Below are positions 48,853 to 58,198 of a stretch of 64,000 nucleotides of DNA, in pieces. Below the pieces are notes generated by a model that worked only from the letters and a program-made list of their open reading frames with translations, made no database searches and was not told where the DNA came from. The DNA comes from Arenicellales bacterium (GTDB lineage: Bacteria > Pseudomonadota > Gammaproteobacteria > Arenicellales > JAJDZL01): positions 1,612,001-1,676,000 of the forward strand of contig OY282380.1 of the NCBI GenBank assembly GCA_958295885.1, given 5' to 3'. Both the position numbers and the translations under genes were made by a program. Each line of letters starts with the position of its first letter. The first letter of the stretch is position 1.

Positions 48853-49590
48853 TCATGAATTCATGATCGCTTTCCAGAATCGTTGCAGCGGTCTGAGCCA
48901 GATGTCCTTGATCGGCAGCGCGTATTCTCTTCGCACATCCAATTTGCCTCGGCCCTGGGTCTGGCCGACTCGAATCCCATTGGCCGCCTGATAGCAGGTG
49001 CCGCGTAAACGAGGAATCTCGCAGAAGGTCTCGAGCAGTACCGGGTGGATGGCATAGTGCTGCTGCCAGTCCTCGGGCAGATGTCGATTGCAGCATGCGA
49101 GAATATGCGAGGCCAGATTTGGGATGCGGATCCAGGGCAGGATCAGAAAGCGGGCGTTGTTGACCACTAGAGGCGGGTTGTGCTGCCGACATTCCTGCGA
49201 CCAGCCAATGAACCGATCGCGCGGTGCGGTCTTCCAGGCGGCGCCGAAGCCGAGCAGCACCAGCGGTTCGCCGTCCGCGCTTTGTACCAGATAATGCATC
49301 TGCGCACTGGGCAGCGGGCTGTACCGAGTTAGTGATAACGTTCGATGAACGAATTCCAGATCGGCGAGAGCGGACCGGCTTGGATCATCTCGACCTTCAG
49401 CGGTCGAACTTCAGGCAGAGTTGCGGGCAGTTCGATCAGGCCTATTCGATGCATCCCCAGCAACGCCACGCGGGTGCTCATGTCCTTCAGACTGCCGTCA
49501 GGTTTGCGCGAATCCAACTATTCGCACACCGCACGAGAAGTCGCCTGTCGAGTCCAACTCGGTTCGCGGCGTGCCTCAGTCCTTCCATAA
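48853..49590 (-). pseudogene. Decayed DUF4338 (DruA-like) gene
   Basis: Reading leftward, PSWTRQATSRAVCE runs into a TAG, then LDSRKPDGSLKDMSTRVALL, GMHRIGLIELP and SFIERYH, a TAA, then a frame change into SPLPSAQMHYLVQSADGEPL, DRFIGWSQECRQHNPPLVVN, NARFLILPWIRIPNLASHIL, LLETFCEIPRLRGTCYQAAN, stopping at 48853. This is the order of conserved blocks in DUF4338 proteins, the domain of DruA from Druantia defence systems that also occurs in transposon-associated genes. Two stops and one frameshift show it is inactive. No other Druantia genes are nearby, so a mobile-element origin is more likely than a defence island. Confidence 0.78.
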
Positions 49591-50421
49591 CGCACTATTT
49601 GGCACAATTGAAATCGCGTGTCCAGCTCCGCATCCGCAATGCTCAATAATCACTCTCATCACTTCCTGTCAAAGTGAAAACATGCCTGCATTCAGGTGCA
49701 CATGAACGGTTCGTCAGCCAAGTTTCGAATCAACCGGTCTCATTCAGGAAAATCCAAAACTGCAACTGCAAACAGTACGATCTGATCAACCATCACGGCA
49801 GAAGTGAATGCTTACGAAGGAACTTCCCACTGGGCTTCGATTGCGGCAAACGACCGAGCACTGATCCCCTCAGGTGCTCAAAATAGGCGCAGGGGGCAAT
49901 TGTTGCTCTCGGTCGTTCGCCTGGTCTTAATCTATCAACTCCAACAAATTTATCAATACAGTAGGTAAAATTTACGCATTGCCAATTCGCTTTTCACTTT
50001 GTGCTACGGACTTCGTTCAAAGCGAATTGGCCTCAACTCATTAAAACAAAGAGGACAAGTAACAGAAAGATAGTGCCTGTAGAAATGGTGCAGGGGGAGA
50101 GTTAATATTTGGGAAAACGAACAGGATTGTGGCTGAATCAAGCAGCATCGTTGAATTTGGCTGGCGTGACCTGAAATTGGAATTGGCGAAACTGCTGAAA
50201 ATCAGTGGTTTTCAGGAGCCAAATGGAAACGACGGGTTAAATTTGCTGAGAATGGAATGAATAAGTTCGATGCGATGAGGAAACTGTGTATTGTTGTCCG
50301 TGCATTGATTGATGCCGTGATGTCTTGCGGTTGGTGCTGGAGAATCAACATAGTCGACGCGCAAGTGGACGCGGTTCCGGTGCGTACTGAGTTTCAGAGA
50401 AATTGAAAATGGAGCCCGCTA
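49591..50421. other. Gene-free stretch before the molybdoenzyme operon
   Basis: About 830 bp with only short unrecognised frames. It lies downstream of the last gene of the minus-strand operon and upstream of the DUF4338 relic. I see no T-run terminator and no RNA gene. Confidence 0.4.
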
Positions 50422-51972
50422 CTATAGAGCCTTGATTACGGCACTGGTTGTTGTGACGGTAGCGACATTTTGGAGGGCATACTCGATTGACGCTCTATGC
50501 CAGTCGGCATTCATGGTAGAGCATGAATCTTCCGGGACGATTACGCGAAGTCCTTTATCTGCGCCGGTGCGAGCAGTGTGTTCAACGCTCATGTTTGTCC
50601 AGGCTCCGGTATTGATGATCGTGTCAATGCCGGCTCCTCTGAGGTAACTCTCCAATCGACTGGATTCCCAGGCGCTCATGCTCATTTTTTCAACGACCAG
50701 GTCACCAGCCTGCGGTTCTAGTCCTGCCACCGGGGATGCGCCCCAGGAACCGCGGACCAAAGCGTTGGCAGTTTTTACTCCTTGATACAGAGGTGCGTTC
50801 TGTGACAGTGCCGGATGGCCGCGTTCGCAGACAAACCAAACATGAATCACGAGAACTCCCGCTTTTCGACAGGCTTCGGCAAGCCGTCGGGAATTCTCTA
50901 CGACGTTTTGAGCTTTTGCATGTTGAGGCGAACCAGAATCAGCGAATGCACCACCATCCATAATCACGTCGTTCTGCATGTCTTGAATGATTAATGCAGT
51001 GCGGCTGGGCGTAATGTTCAATGCGTTGACCATTGACTTAGAACGGTGATAGGTTGATTGCATAAACGGTTCCATATGAGGACGCACTTTCGTTTTTACC
51101 GAGTAAAGGGAGGTTTCTGCACAGACGAACAGAGTATCCCAGCCGTCACCGCCCCAGTGGAAATTTGCTGCCATCTCGGGAATGGCGACTTTTCCTATCA
51201 GTTCACCTTCAAATGAATAGACCCATAACCCTCCAGGTGCGGTCACCCAGACGTTTCCTTCGGCATCCGCTTTCATGCCATCTGGAACGCCAGGCAAATT
51301 GCTGTCCTTGATGCCAGATGCAAATATTCGACTGTTGATTAAACGGCCGTCAACGGCAACATCGAATACCCGAATATTGGTTTGCATGGTGTCATTGACC
51401 CACATATAACGCTCGCAGGGACTAAGACAAAGACCGTTCGGCTGAGTGAACATATGCCGGTCTGCGACAAGTTCGGGTTCTCCTCCAGATTTATGACCCG
51501 GACGCATCATGTATACGCCCTGAAATCCCAATTGGTTCGGTCGTGGAACGCCGTAATATTCCATTCTTCCAAACGTAGGATCGGTAAAGTAAATTGAACC
51601 ATCCGATTTAACACAAATATCGTTGGGTGAATTCAGTTCTTTACCCTGATAATGGGAACACATGACTTCACGTCTGCCATCTGGGCTAAAGCGCGCAACG
51701 CAACTTGTTGCATGCTCGCACACCAGAAGGTTTAAGTCTGCGTCATAAGTCATGCCGTTGCCTTTGTTTGAGCCACGCAGGATTTCCACGATGGCGCCGT
51801 CTGTGGTCCACCGCCGCCGAACGTCCCCCGGCATATCGGAAAACAAAAGATGTCGTTCTTTCGGATTCCAAATCGGCCCTTCGGTAAACATAAAACCAGT
51901 ACCGAGTTTCCGTACAGATTGATTTACGTCAAATAACTCGTGAAATTGCTGGTCGAGCGCAGTATGTGACAT
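50422..51972 (-). CDS. SMP-30/gluconolactonase fused to an isochorismatase-like domain
   Basis: The 516 aa protein joins two hydrolase folds. Residues 1-300 are an SMP-30/gluconolactonase propeller with metal ligands in FTEGPIWNP (Glu31), ELNSPNDICV (Asn117) and PGVPDGMKAD (Asp231). Residues about 320-516 are an isochorismatase-like cysteine-hydrolase fold with ALIIQDMQNDVI (Asp331) and VVEKMSMSAWESS (Lys429). Where the catalytic Cys should be (TNxCVExTAR) the sequence reads TNMSVEHTAR, Ser462. So the second domain either uses other chemistry, as true isochorismatases without Cys do, or is inactive. It is the last gene of the molybdoenzyme operon, 57 bp after the amidohydrolase. Confidence 0.88.
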   Translation of the reverse strand: MSHTALDQQFHELFDVNQSVRKLGTGFMFTEGPIWNPKERHLLFSDMPGDVRRRWTTDGAIVEILRGSNKGNGMTYDADLNLLVCEHATSCVARFSPDGRREVMCSHYQGKELNSPNDICVKSDGSIYFTDPTFGRMEYYGVPRPNQLGFQGVYMMRPGHKSGGEPELVADRHMFTQPNGLCLSPCERYMWVNDTMQTNIRVFDVAVDGRLINSRIFASGIKDSNLPGVPDGMKADAEGNVWVTAPGGLWVYSFEGELIGKVAIPEMAANFHWGGDGWDTLFVCAETSLYSVKTKVRPHMEPFMQSTYHRSKSMVNALNITPSRTALIIQDMQNDVIMDGGAFADSGSPQHAKAQNVVENSRRLAEACRKAGVLVIHVWFVCERGHPALSQNAPLYQGVKTANALVRGSWGASPVAGLEPQAGDLVVEKMSMSAWESSRLESYLRGAGIDTIINTGAWTNMSVEHTARTGADKGLRVIVPEDSCSTMNADWHRASIEYALQNVATVTTTSAVIKAL

Positions 51973-52029
51973 GGCTGTCTCCGCGTTGTTGTTTTTCGTT
52001 TCTCGTCAGTTTTGTTTTGGCATGAAGCA

Positions 52030-52905
52030 TTAAAGCCTGTAGATTTTTGCTGCGGTTCCTTCAAAAATCATGTACCGTTCCTGTTCGCTATGGCTGGCAG
52101 TCCCAGACAGAAACGTCTCAAATAGAGCATCATAATCTGTCCAGATTTTTTCGATTGGGAAATTTGATCCGAACATGCATCGTTCGGCTCCGAATATCTC
52201 AATTGTGTCTCTAATCATTTCGTGTATGAAATTCTTGTCATTTTTGCGCAGAAATGTTCCGAACGCTGACAGCTTTGTTACGATATTTTCGCATTTGGAA
52301 AGTCGTTCCATTCCGCTCCGCCACTTCTCGCGTCCAGTCGGCGACAGATCTTCTAACATCCCAGCATGCTCAAGGATGAAGGTTACGTCAGGGCAGTTTT
52401 CGACCAGGCTGAGTGCGTGACTGAATTGATCCACGAACACCTGCAAGTCGAAACTCCAGTCAAATTCTGCCAACTTCGCGATATTTCGCTGGACAGTCCT
52501 GTCTGAAGCAAGATCTGGACGGGCTGCAAATCGGTACTCAGGAATTTCATGCCAGTGCAATTGCTGTCTGATCCCCCGCATCAGCGGATAACGCGCAAGT
52601 CGATCAAGCTGGTGTCTGACATCTTTCTGCGTAAAGTCTGCGTAGCCTACGATAGCATGGGGCCAGCCATGTTCATTGGCGATCGACTGAACCCATGCTA
52701 CTTCGTTTTCATACTGTTCAGCTGCCCAGTTTGCTTGAACGTAGACTGACTGTGCAATGCCCGTTGCTTGAATGTCGTCCAGATAGTTTTCGATGGAATA
52801 ATCGCAGCGAATTGAACGGTATCGCCCAAATATTCTTGGTTGTTCAGGTCCAATCAGCCATGGTAAATCGCTTTGGCGCCAGATATGATGATGTGCGTCG
52901 ATCAT
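52030..52905 (-). CDS. Amidohydrolase-family lactonase/hydrolase
   Basis: This 291 aa TIM-barrel protein belongs to the amidohydrolase-2 group that includes 2-pyrone-4,6-dicarboxylate lactonase and fuconolactonase. The metal-binding HxH is at the start, MIDAHHHIWRQSDLPWL. Other family features are DDIQATGIAQSVYVQANWAA, HAIVGYADF, MRGIRQQLHWHE, VTFILEHAGMLEDLSPTGRE (His) and ERCMFGSNFPIEKIWTDYDA (Asp/Asn region). Its start overlaps the VWA gene stop by 4 bp. A lactone or cyclic amide made by the upstream molybdoenzyme would be a sensible substrate; that is inference. Confidence 0.9.
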   Translation of the reverse strand: MIDAHHHIWRQSDLPWLIGPEQPRIFGRYRSIRCDYSIENYLDDIQATGIAQSVYVQANWAAEQYENEVAWVQSIANEHGWPHAIVGYADFTQKDVRHQLDRLARYPLMRGIRQQLHWHEIPEYRFAARPDLASDRTVQRNIAKLAEFDWSFDLQVFVDQFSHALSLVENCPDVTFILEHAGMLEDLSPTGREKWRSGMERLSKCENIVTKLSAFGTFLRKNDKNFIHEMIRDTIEIFGAERCMFGSNFPIEKIWTDYDALFETFLSGTASHSEQERYMIFEGTAAKIYRL

Positions 52906-53999
52906 GCCGATGTCCTTAAATTTAGGAACGCGTCAGCGATGTCTGAAGCTGAACTGCCATTGCCCAAATCATCAATGTAGGGCATTGACGCTGACAGCGC
53001 AGAAGTTTCTGGGACAAAACCGTCATTCTGAGCAAGCGGAGTCAACCACGAAAGGTGCCACGCGATTAAGGACAGGCGCTGCAGCCCGTTGATCATCATT
53101 TCAGGATCACCTCGTTCAAGACCGTCGGAAATGATTACGACAATCGCACCTCGCGCCAGTCCAACGAATCGCGGCATGTTCAAAAAAGCCTGCAGTCCTT
53201 CTCCGATTCGAGTGCCGCCATCTATGTCAGAAACGATCGCTCCAACTCGTTGTAGTGACAGTTCGGTGTTTTTGATTCGTAACGCGGACGTAATTCGAGT
53301 CAGTCGGGTACCTAGTGAAAACACTTCCGCACGCTCTGCGAGACTAACGAGCGAGTGTGCGAATCGCATTGTTGCATCGGTTCCTTCTTTCATTGAGCCT
53401 GACACATCAATCATCAGGACAATCTTTCTCGGCTGCAGTTTCCTTGACTTGAGCACGAGATTGATCATCTCGCCGTCCAATCGCATCGCGGCGCGAAGCG
53501 TTTTTCTTGCATCCAGAGAGTTTCCGCGCCGTGAAGTGACAAATCGACAAGATGATCGTTTCGGAAGCCGCTGCGGCGCCAGGCGTTTAAAACGCTGCAG
53601 GTACAGGTCACTCAAATCGATTAGTTCCCGATGTCGAAGAGTTTCCAGCTCAGTGGCAGCTTGTCCGGATTCTTCTGATTCTTCGGCTTCGAGCAGCTCA
53701 GGTTCCTGTCCGCGATCTTCATGCGCTTCGAAGTCTTTTTCTTCATCAAAGGTCGCTGGCAAGGTGATTTCCATACCTAGAAAGTGAGCGCGAAACAATT
53801 CGTCGAACTGCGGCTCGCGATCTTTGGGGATCGTGAATAAAGCAATTGCTGCCCGTCGAATGTCTTCTATGTTTCGAGGTCCGAGCAGCCGAATGGATTT
53901 AAGAAATCCAATGATCTGGTCTGAAGCAACGAAAAAGCCGTTGTCCCTGAGCAATGCAGCGAACGAAATAAAGGATTGAATTTCAACGGGTGCGTTCAT
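52902..53999 (-). CDS. VWA-domain protein, CoxE-like
   Basis: CoxE-type proteins work with the CoxD AAA+ ATPase to mature molybdenum hydroxylases. The N-terminal half (about 1-120) is helical and ends in a very acidic stretch (FEAHEDRGQEPELLEAEESE). The VWA domain starts near 190 with VLMIDVSGSMKEG, a metal-ion-dependent adhesion site (DxSxS at Asp198), and continues IVVIISDGLERGDPEMM and LIAWHLSWLTPLAQ. Length is 365 aa. It overlaps both neighbours by 4 bp (ATGA), so it is tightly co-translated with the ATPase. Confidence 0.9.
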   Translation of the reverse strand: MNAPVEIQSFISFAALLRDNGFFVASDQIIGFLKSIRLLGPRNIEDIRRAAIALFTIPKDREPQFDELFRAHFLGMEITLPATFDEEKDFEAHEDRGQEPELLEAEESEESGQAATELETLRHRELIDLSDLYLQRFKRLAPQRLPKRSSCRFVTSRRGNSLDARKTLRAAMRLDGEMINLVLKSRKLQPRKIVLMIDVSGSMKEGTDATMRFAHSLVSLAERAEVFSLGTRLTRITSALRIKNTELSLQRVGAIVSDIDGGTRIGEGLQAFLNMPRFVGLARGAIVVIISDGLERGDPEMMINGLQRLSLIAWHLSWLTPLAQNDGFVPETSALSASMPYIDDLGNGSSASDIADAFLNLRTSA

Positions 54000-54877
54000 G
54001 CAGCCTCTGAAGGCAGCAGCGAATCGAAACGAGACTCCAAATACGCAAAATCGTCTTGGTCTTTGAGTGCGACTCCGATCGCTCGTCTAAAAGCTCGCGG
54101 CCAACTGTTTCCCTGACTTGCGAGCAGGGTGGCCGCCTCCGCCCATTCGACGGTCTCCGACACTCCCGGAGGCTTTGTTAAGGGTTCGGCGCGCATCCGA
54201 TTTACAGATTCGACAACCGCTCGAGCGGTTTCATGCGCAACGCTGCTTGCGCGCGTCATTACGATTCGAGCCTCAATCTCCGGAGTCGGGTAATCTATCC
54301 AGTGATATACGCAGCGGCGGCGTAAGGCTTCATGCAATTCTCTGGTGCGGTTGGATGTAAGCACAACGACCGGATGCTCGTACGAGTGTATGGTTCCTGT
54401 TTCAGGAATTGAAATTGAAAAATCAGACAAATATTCAAGCAGAAACGCTTCAAATTCATGGTCGGAGCGGTCGATTTCGTCAATCAGCAGCAAATTGTTC
54501 AAAGGTTCTAAAAGAGATTCGAGAAGTGGACGTTTTAGCAGGAAACTATCCGCGTAGATGTTCACGTACTGATCGCCAGCCTGCCGGATTGCGAGCATCT
54601 GACGGGGAAAGTTCCACTCATATAAGGCGGCTGACGCGTCAATGCCTTCGTAACATTGCAGTCGGATTACGTTTCGGGCCAGAACCGCTCCGATCGATTT
54701 GGCCGCTTCGGTCTTCCCCACACCGGGAACTCCTTCCAGCAGCAATGGCTTTTGAAGTGCCAATGCGAGATAGGCGGCTGTGGCGAGTTCCTCGCTGGCA
54801 AGGTACTGAGCGCCTTCCAGCGCATGACGAAGTTCATCAGGAGATCGAATTCCTACAATCTCAGAACGAACAGACAT
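53996..54877 (-). CDS. MoxR-type AAA+ ATPase, CoxD-like
   Basis: MoxR/CoxD ATPases act as chaperones for cofactor insertion into molybdoenzymes. The 293 aa protein has Walker A LLEGVPGVGKTEAAKSIG (residues 47-64), Walker B NNLLLIDEIDRSDHEFEAFL (about 127-146), sensor 1 VVLTSNRTRELHEALRRRC and arginine residues at the subunit interface. The CoxD identity follows from the adjacent CoxE-type VWA gene and the molybdopterin subunit genes 53 bp upstream. Confidence 0.92.
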   Translation of the reverse strand: MSVRSEIVGIRSPDELRHALEGAQYLASEELATAAYLALALQKPLLLEGVPGVGKTEAAKSIGAVLARNVIRLQCYEGIDASAALYEWNFPRQMLAIRQAGDQYVNIYADSFLLKRPLLESLLEPLNNLLLIDEIDRSDHEFEAFLLEYLSDFSISIPETGTIHSYEHPVVVLTSNRTRELHEALRRRCVYHWIDYPTPEIEARIVMTRASSVAHETARAVVESVNRMRAEPLTKPPGVSETVEWAEAATLLASQGNSWPRAFRRAIGVALKDQDDFAYLESRFDSLLPSEAA

Positions 54878-54930
54878 TTTAATTTGCAGCCTAAATTAAT
54901 TGAAAGTTGCGGCCGTGATGACGCAGGCTG

Positions 54931-55956
54931 TCACCTCGGTCTACCTTGTGGTCGGGCACCTCCATTTTCTCTGATGCCTCGCAATACTCTTTCTGGCGTG
55001 ATTGGAAGTGTATCGCATCGTACCCCCACTGCATTGAATACGGCATTCGCAACAGCTGGCAGCACCGGATTCGCACACATCTCACCCGGACCCTTTCCGC
55101 CATACGGCGCATCTTCGGCAGGGCGTTCCAATATCGCGATGTTGTGCTGTGCGATATCACCGGGCCCCGGCATAACATACGAATTGAAATCGATTGGCAG
55201 GTGCTCTCGTTCAGGATAACGAGGCTCGGTTGTCTCGTACAAGGCGTGAGACAGTCCCATCCAGGCGCCGCCGACCAATTGCTGTTCCACGAGTTTAGGA
55301 TTCAACGCTCGACCGACTTCATATGCAGAATTAATTTCAAGCACCGTTACTTCCCCGGTTTCGTCATCAACTTCCAAGTCCACAACCAAAGCGGCGTGAG
55401 CAAAACATGTTACCGGAGACATTTCTCCGGTTTCCGAATCGGCGTTCGAAGGCGGAACCAAAAAGATTCCTCTGCCAGCTAGTGTTCTTCCTTGACGAAA
55501 CTGTGCCGCAATCGACGTATCTGCAACGCTGATGGATTTATGCGGCGCCCCTTTTACGTGAATGTTGCCTCTGCCGTCCAGCTGCAGATCACCTGCGTCA
55601 ACTTCCAATTCTTCTGCAGCGGCTTCCAATAACTGCGAGCGCGCTTCAGTGGCAGCGCGAATGACGGCGTTGCCTACTCGATGGGTGCCTCTTGAAGCGA
55701 AACTCCCCATGCAATGCGGGCCGGTATCGCTATCTGCTGTGTCTACGTAGACATCGGAGATCGGAACTCCCAAAGCTTCAGCCGCAATTTGGCGGGTAAC
55801 AGATTTCATTCCCTGTCCCAAATCGATGGATGAAAGCGTAACCATGAATTTTCCGTCTGGAGTGGCATGAACCAACGCCTGGGATGGGTCGCCTCCCAAG
55901 TTCATTCCGATCGGGTAATTTATGCAGGCAAAGCCGCGTCCTTTATGTATCGTCAT
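54931..55956 (-). CDS. Molybdopterin subunit of xanthine-dehydrogenase-family enzyme, C-terminal half
   Basis: This 341 aa protein corresponds to the second half of a normal ~770 aa large subunit. It begins MTIHKGRGFACINYPIGMNL and has LSSIDLGQGMKSVTRQIAAE, TGPHCMGSFASRGTHRVGNA, LVEQQLVGGAWMGLSHALYE and the active-site region KGPGEMCANPVLPAVANAVF with the catalytic Glu. It has its own ribosome-binding site (GGAGG, 7 nt before the ATG) and lies 1 bp after the stop of the N-terminal half. That argues for two real subunits rather than a recent frameshift. A split large subunit is known in nicotinate dehydrogenase of Eubacterium barkeri (NdhL/NdhM). Confidence 0.9.
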   Translation of the reverse strand: MTIHKGRGFACINYPIGMNLGGDPSQALVHATPDGKFMVTLSSIDLGQGMKSVTRQIAAEALGVPISDVYVDTADSDTGPHCMGSFASRGTHRVGNAVIRAATEARSQLLEAAAEELEVDAGDLQLDGRGNIHVKGAPHKSISVADTSIAAQFRQGRTLAGRGIFLVPPSNADSETGEMSPVTCFAHAALVVDLEVDDETGEVTVLEINSAYEVGRALNPKLVEQQLVGGAWMGLSHALYETTEPRYPEREHLPIDFNSYVMPGPGDIAQHNIAILERPAEDAPYGGKGPGEMCANPVLPAVANAVFNAVGVRCDTLPITPERVLRGIRENGGARPQGRPR

Positions 55957-55957
55957 G

Positions 55958-57709
55958 TCATCGCCTCCGAGTGCCCGATATGAACCGAGTGGACCTGCGT
56001 CGTCGTGAACGAGTTGCGGGGCTGTTTCGTTCCGACGTTTTGACTTCTGACCGCTGGCTCGGGCCCGTCTTGGAATAAGGAGGAATCCGTGGCGGCGGAG
56101 CAGGCGGCAGGTTTGCTTTTTCGCTGATGCGCAGTGAATCCGAGCGCAATCCCTCCATTTCCGGATGCTGTGCCGGTGCGGCTTTCACTTCCTCTCCGTT
56201 CACTGTGCCCGCGGGTATTCGAGATCTTCTCCCAGTTCCCGAAAGCGGTTCGGACGGCATGATTTTTTGTCTTCGCTCTCCGATCATTCCTTCTTCATCG
56301 ATTTCCGTTTCTGGAATTTCGGCTCGTCTGCCACCGCCGCCAGTCAAGCTCGACTGTCGCCTCGCTTCGTAGCTCAGGCGCCAGTTGGCCTTGTCTGCCG
56401 CAACTTGACAACACTCGATCAACGCGGTGTTTTTCGCGATTCGTCGATGGGCTTTCATATCACCATCGCGATATGCGTTCAAAATTCGAAGCTCGATTGG
56501 ATCCATGCCCACTGCTGTTGCTACGCGGTCCATCTGACATTCAATTGCAAAATCAACTCCGGTGATGCCAAAGCCGCGCATTGCCGTCGCTGGCGTTCGA
56601 TTAGTGAAAACGCAAAACACATTCGAGGCTACATTGGGAATCGTGTAAGGACCAGGCAGATGACCGGTGCTTTTTACTACGGCATATGATGAAAGCCGCG
56701 TGTAGGCTCCTGAATCAAAGTACCCGGTAAATCGCCGTGCAATGATTCGTCCATTTCGGTCGACCGCGTCTTTGATGTCCCAAAGCTCCGCTCCTCTTGG
56801 AGCGCCAACCTGCATTTCTTCAGAACGGTCCCACATGAATTTCACCGGTCTTCCCGTCAGCATGGCACCCAATACGGACATGGGCTCAACAATGCTGTCG
56901 ACTTTTCCGCCAAATCCGCCTCCAACGGTTCCGCCGATGAAGTGAAGCCTTGCGCTGGGCAGGTCAAGAAGTTTCGATGTCGTAGCCAATGAAAAGAACA
57001 AGGCCTGCGTGGAAGTATGACAGACGTATCTGTCGTTCGTTTCCGGGGCTGCGATGGCTCCGCAAGTTTCCATCGGAGCCTGCTCTATGGGTGACATCTG
57101 GTATCTGCCTTCGACGATCAGTTCGGCATCTGCGAAGGCTTTGTTTACGTCACCGAAGCGCAGCTTTTGGTGATCGTACTTGTCGTAATATTCGAAGGTG
57201 TTGTTGGGATAAATTTCGTTAACGACCGGTGCGTCGGGCTGCAGGGCCTCTTCCACATTCAGCACGTGCGGAAGCGGTTCCCAATCTACTTCAACAGCAT
57301 CGACAGCCGCTCGGGCCTGCCGTTCCGTATCAGCGATTATCGCAAGAATGGGTTCGCCCTTGTAGCTCACTTTTTTCGGTGTCAAAAGAGCTTCGTCGTT
57401 TTTGCCAAATCCAATCAGCGACAGCAGTGTGTTGAGATTGACTGGAACGTCTTTTGGCGGCACGATCCTGCGCACTCCTTGCATGCTTTCTGCCGAACGC
57501 GTATCGACGGCTCGAATTCTGGCATGATGATGAGGAGAGCGCACACAGCGCATGTGCAATAATCCATCGAACAAATGATCGTCATAGAATTTCGATCGTC
57601 CAGTGACATGACCTAGGATGTCCTGACGAATCGTGGGGCGACCAATTTCATTAAAATCGTCTTTTCGCTCATCAGCGAACAGCGCTTTTCTAAATTCAAC
57701 AGTGCTCAA
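55958..57709 (-). CDS. Molybdopterin subunit of xanthine-dehydrogenase-family enzyme, N-terminal half with charged tail
   Basis: This is the first half of the large subunit: GRPTIRQDILGHVTGRSKFY, IEQAPMETCGAIAAPE, GGTVGGGFGGKVDSIVEPMS (pterin-binding Gly loop) and ATAMRGFGITGVDFAIECQM. The AMRGFG form is of the xanthine dehydrogenase type; the CO-dehydrogenase signature AYRCSFR is absent. After the conserved part (ending near YEARRQSS) comes about 130 residues of low-complexity, Pro/Arg/Glu-rich sequence ending SRRRRSTRFISGTRRR, not found in ordinary homologues. The likely start is TTG at 57709 overlapping the small-subunit stop (TTGA); an ATG at 57787 would overlap coxS by about 80 bp. Confidence 0.88.
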   Translation of the reverse strand: MSTVEFRKALFADERKDDFNEIGRPTIRQDILGHVTGRSKFYDDHLFDGLLHMRCVRSPHHHARIRAVDTRSAESMQGVRRIVPPKDVPVNLNTLLSLIGFGKNDEALLTPKKVSYKGEPILAIIADTERQARAAVDAVEVDWEPLPHVLNVEEALQPDAPVVNEIYPNNTFEYYDKYDHQKLRFGDVNKAFADAELIVEGRYQMSPIEQAPMETCGAIAAPETNDRYVCHTSTQALFFSLATTSKLLDLPSARLHFIGGTVGGGFGGKVDSIVEPMSVLGAMLTGRPVKFMWDRSEEMQVGAPRGAELWDIKDAVDRNGRIIARRFTGYFDSGAYTRLSSYAVVKSTGHLPGPYTIPNVASNVFCVFTNRTPATAMRGFGITGVDFAIECQMDRVATAVGMDPIELRILNAYRDGDMKAHRRIAKNTALIECCQVAADKANWRLSYEARRQSSLTGGGGRRAEIPETEIDEEGMIGERRQKIMPSEPLSGTGRRSRIPAGTVNGEEVKAAPAQHPEMEGLRSDSLRISEKANLPPAPPPRIPPYSKTGPSQRSEVKTSERNSPATRSRRRRSTRFISGTRRR

Positions 57710-58191
57710 TTCAAATATGCTCCACGCATTCGAGTGCTGGCTTCGATGATTGCAGCAATAATCGGATCGTAACCTGTGCAGCGGCACAGATTGCCGGAAA
57801 TCGCTTCGATAACCTCGTCTCGAGTCGGACGAGGGTTGCTGTCAAGCAGCGCTCTGGCAGCCATGAGCATGCCCGGTGTGCAGTAGCCACACTGAGCTGC
57901 GAAGTTTTCAATAAATGCGACTTGCAGCGGATGCAGGTCAGCCCCGCTTGAAAGTCCAGCCGCCGTTTCCACCTGTTTGCCCTTGACCGCCTGCGCCAAT
58001 GTGATGCAGGCCAAATACGGCGAACCGTCAATGAGAACCGTGCAGGTGCCACAAGTCCCCTGCCCACAGCCGTACTTGGGCGACAGGTCTCCCACACTGC
58101 GTCTTAATACATCAAGAAGATTCTGCCCGCCGTCGACAAACACTGCGGTTTCAGCACCGTTTAGATGAAAGATTACTGGAAACTTGGCCAC
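57706..58191 (-). CDS. 2Fe-2S small subunit of molybdenum hydroxylase (CoxS-like)
   Basis: The small subunit passes electrons from the molybdenum site to FAD. The plant-type ferredoxin cysteines appear as YGCGQGTCGTCTVLIDGSPY followed by LACITLAQAV, and the second cluster as FAAQCGYCTPGMLMAARALL and SGNLCRCTGYDPIIAAI. GTG at 58191 gives 161 aa, the normal length; an upstream ATG at 58272 would add 27 atypical residues and overlap coxM heavily. It overlaps the large subunit by 4 bp. Confidence 0.93.
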   Translation of the reverse strand: MAKFPVIFHLNGAETAVFVDGGQNLLDVLRRSVGDLSPKYGCGQGTCGTCTVLIDGSPYLACITLAQAVKGKQVETAAGLSSGADLHPLQVAFIENFAAQCGYCTPGMLMAARALLDSNPRPTRDEVIEAISGNLCRCTGYDPIIAAIIEASTRMRGAYLN

Positions 58192-58198
58192 CTTGATC

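Noticed and set aside
48853..49590. Druantia defence system
   Set aside because: Only a decayed DruA-like fragment exists; no large DruE-type helicase or other partners are near.
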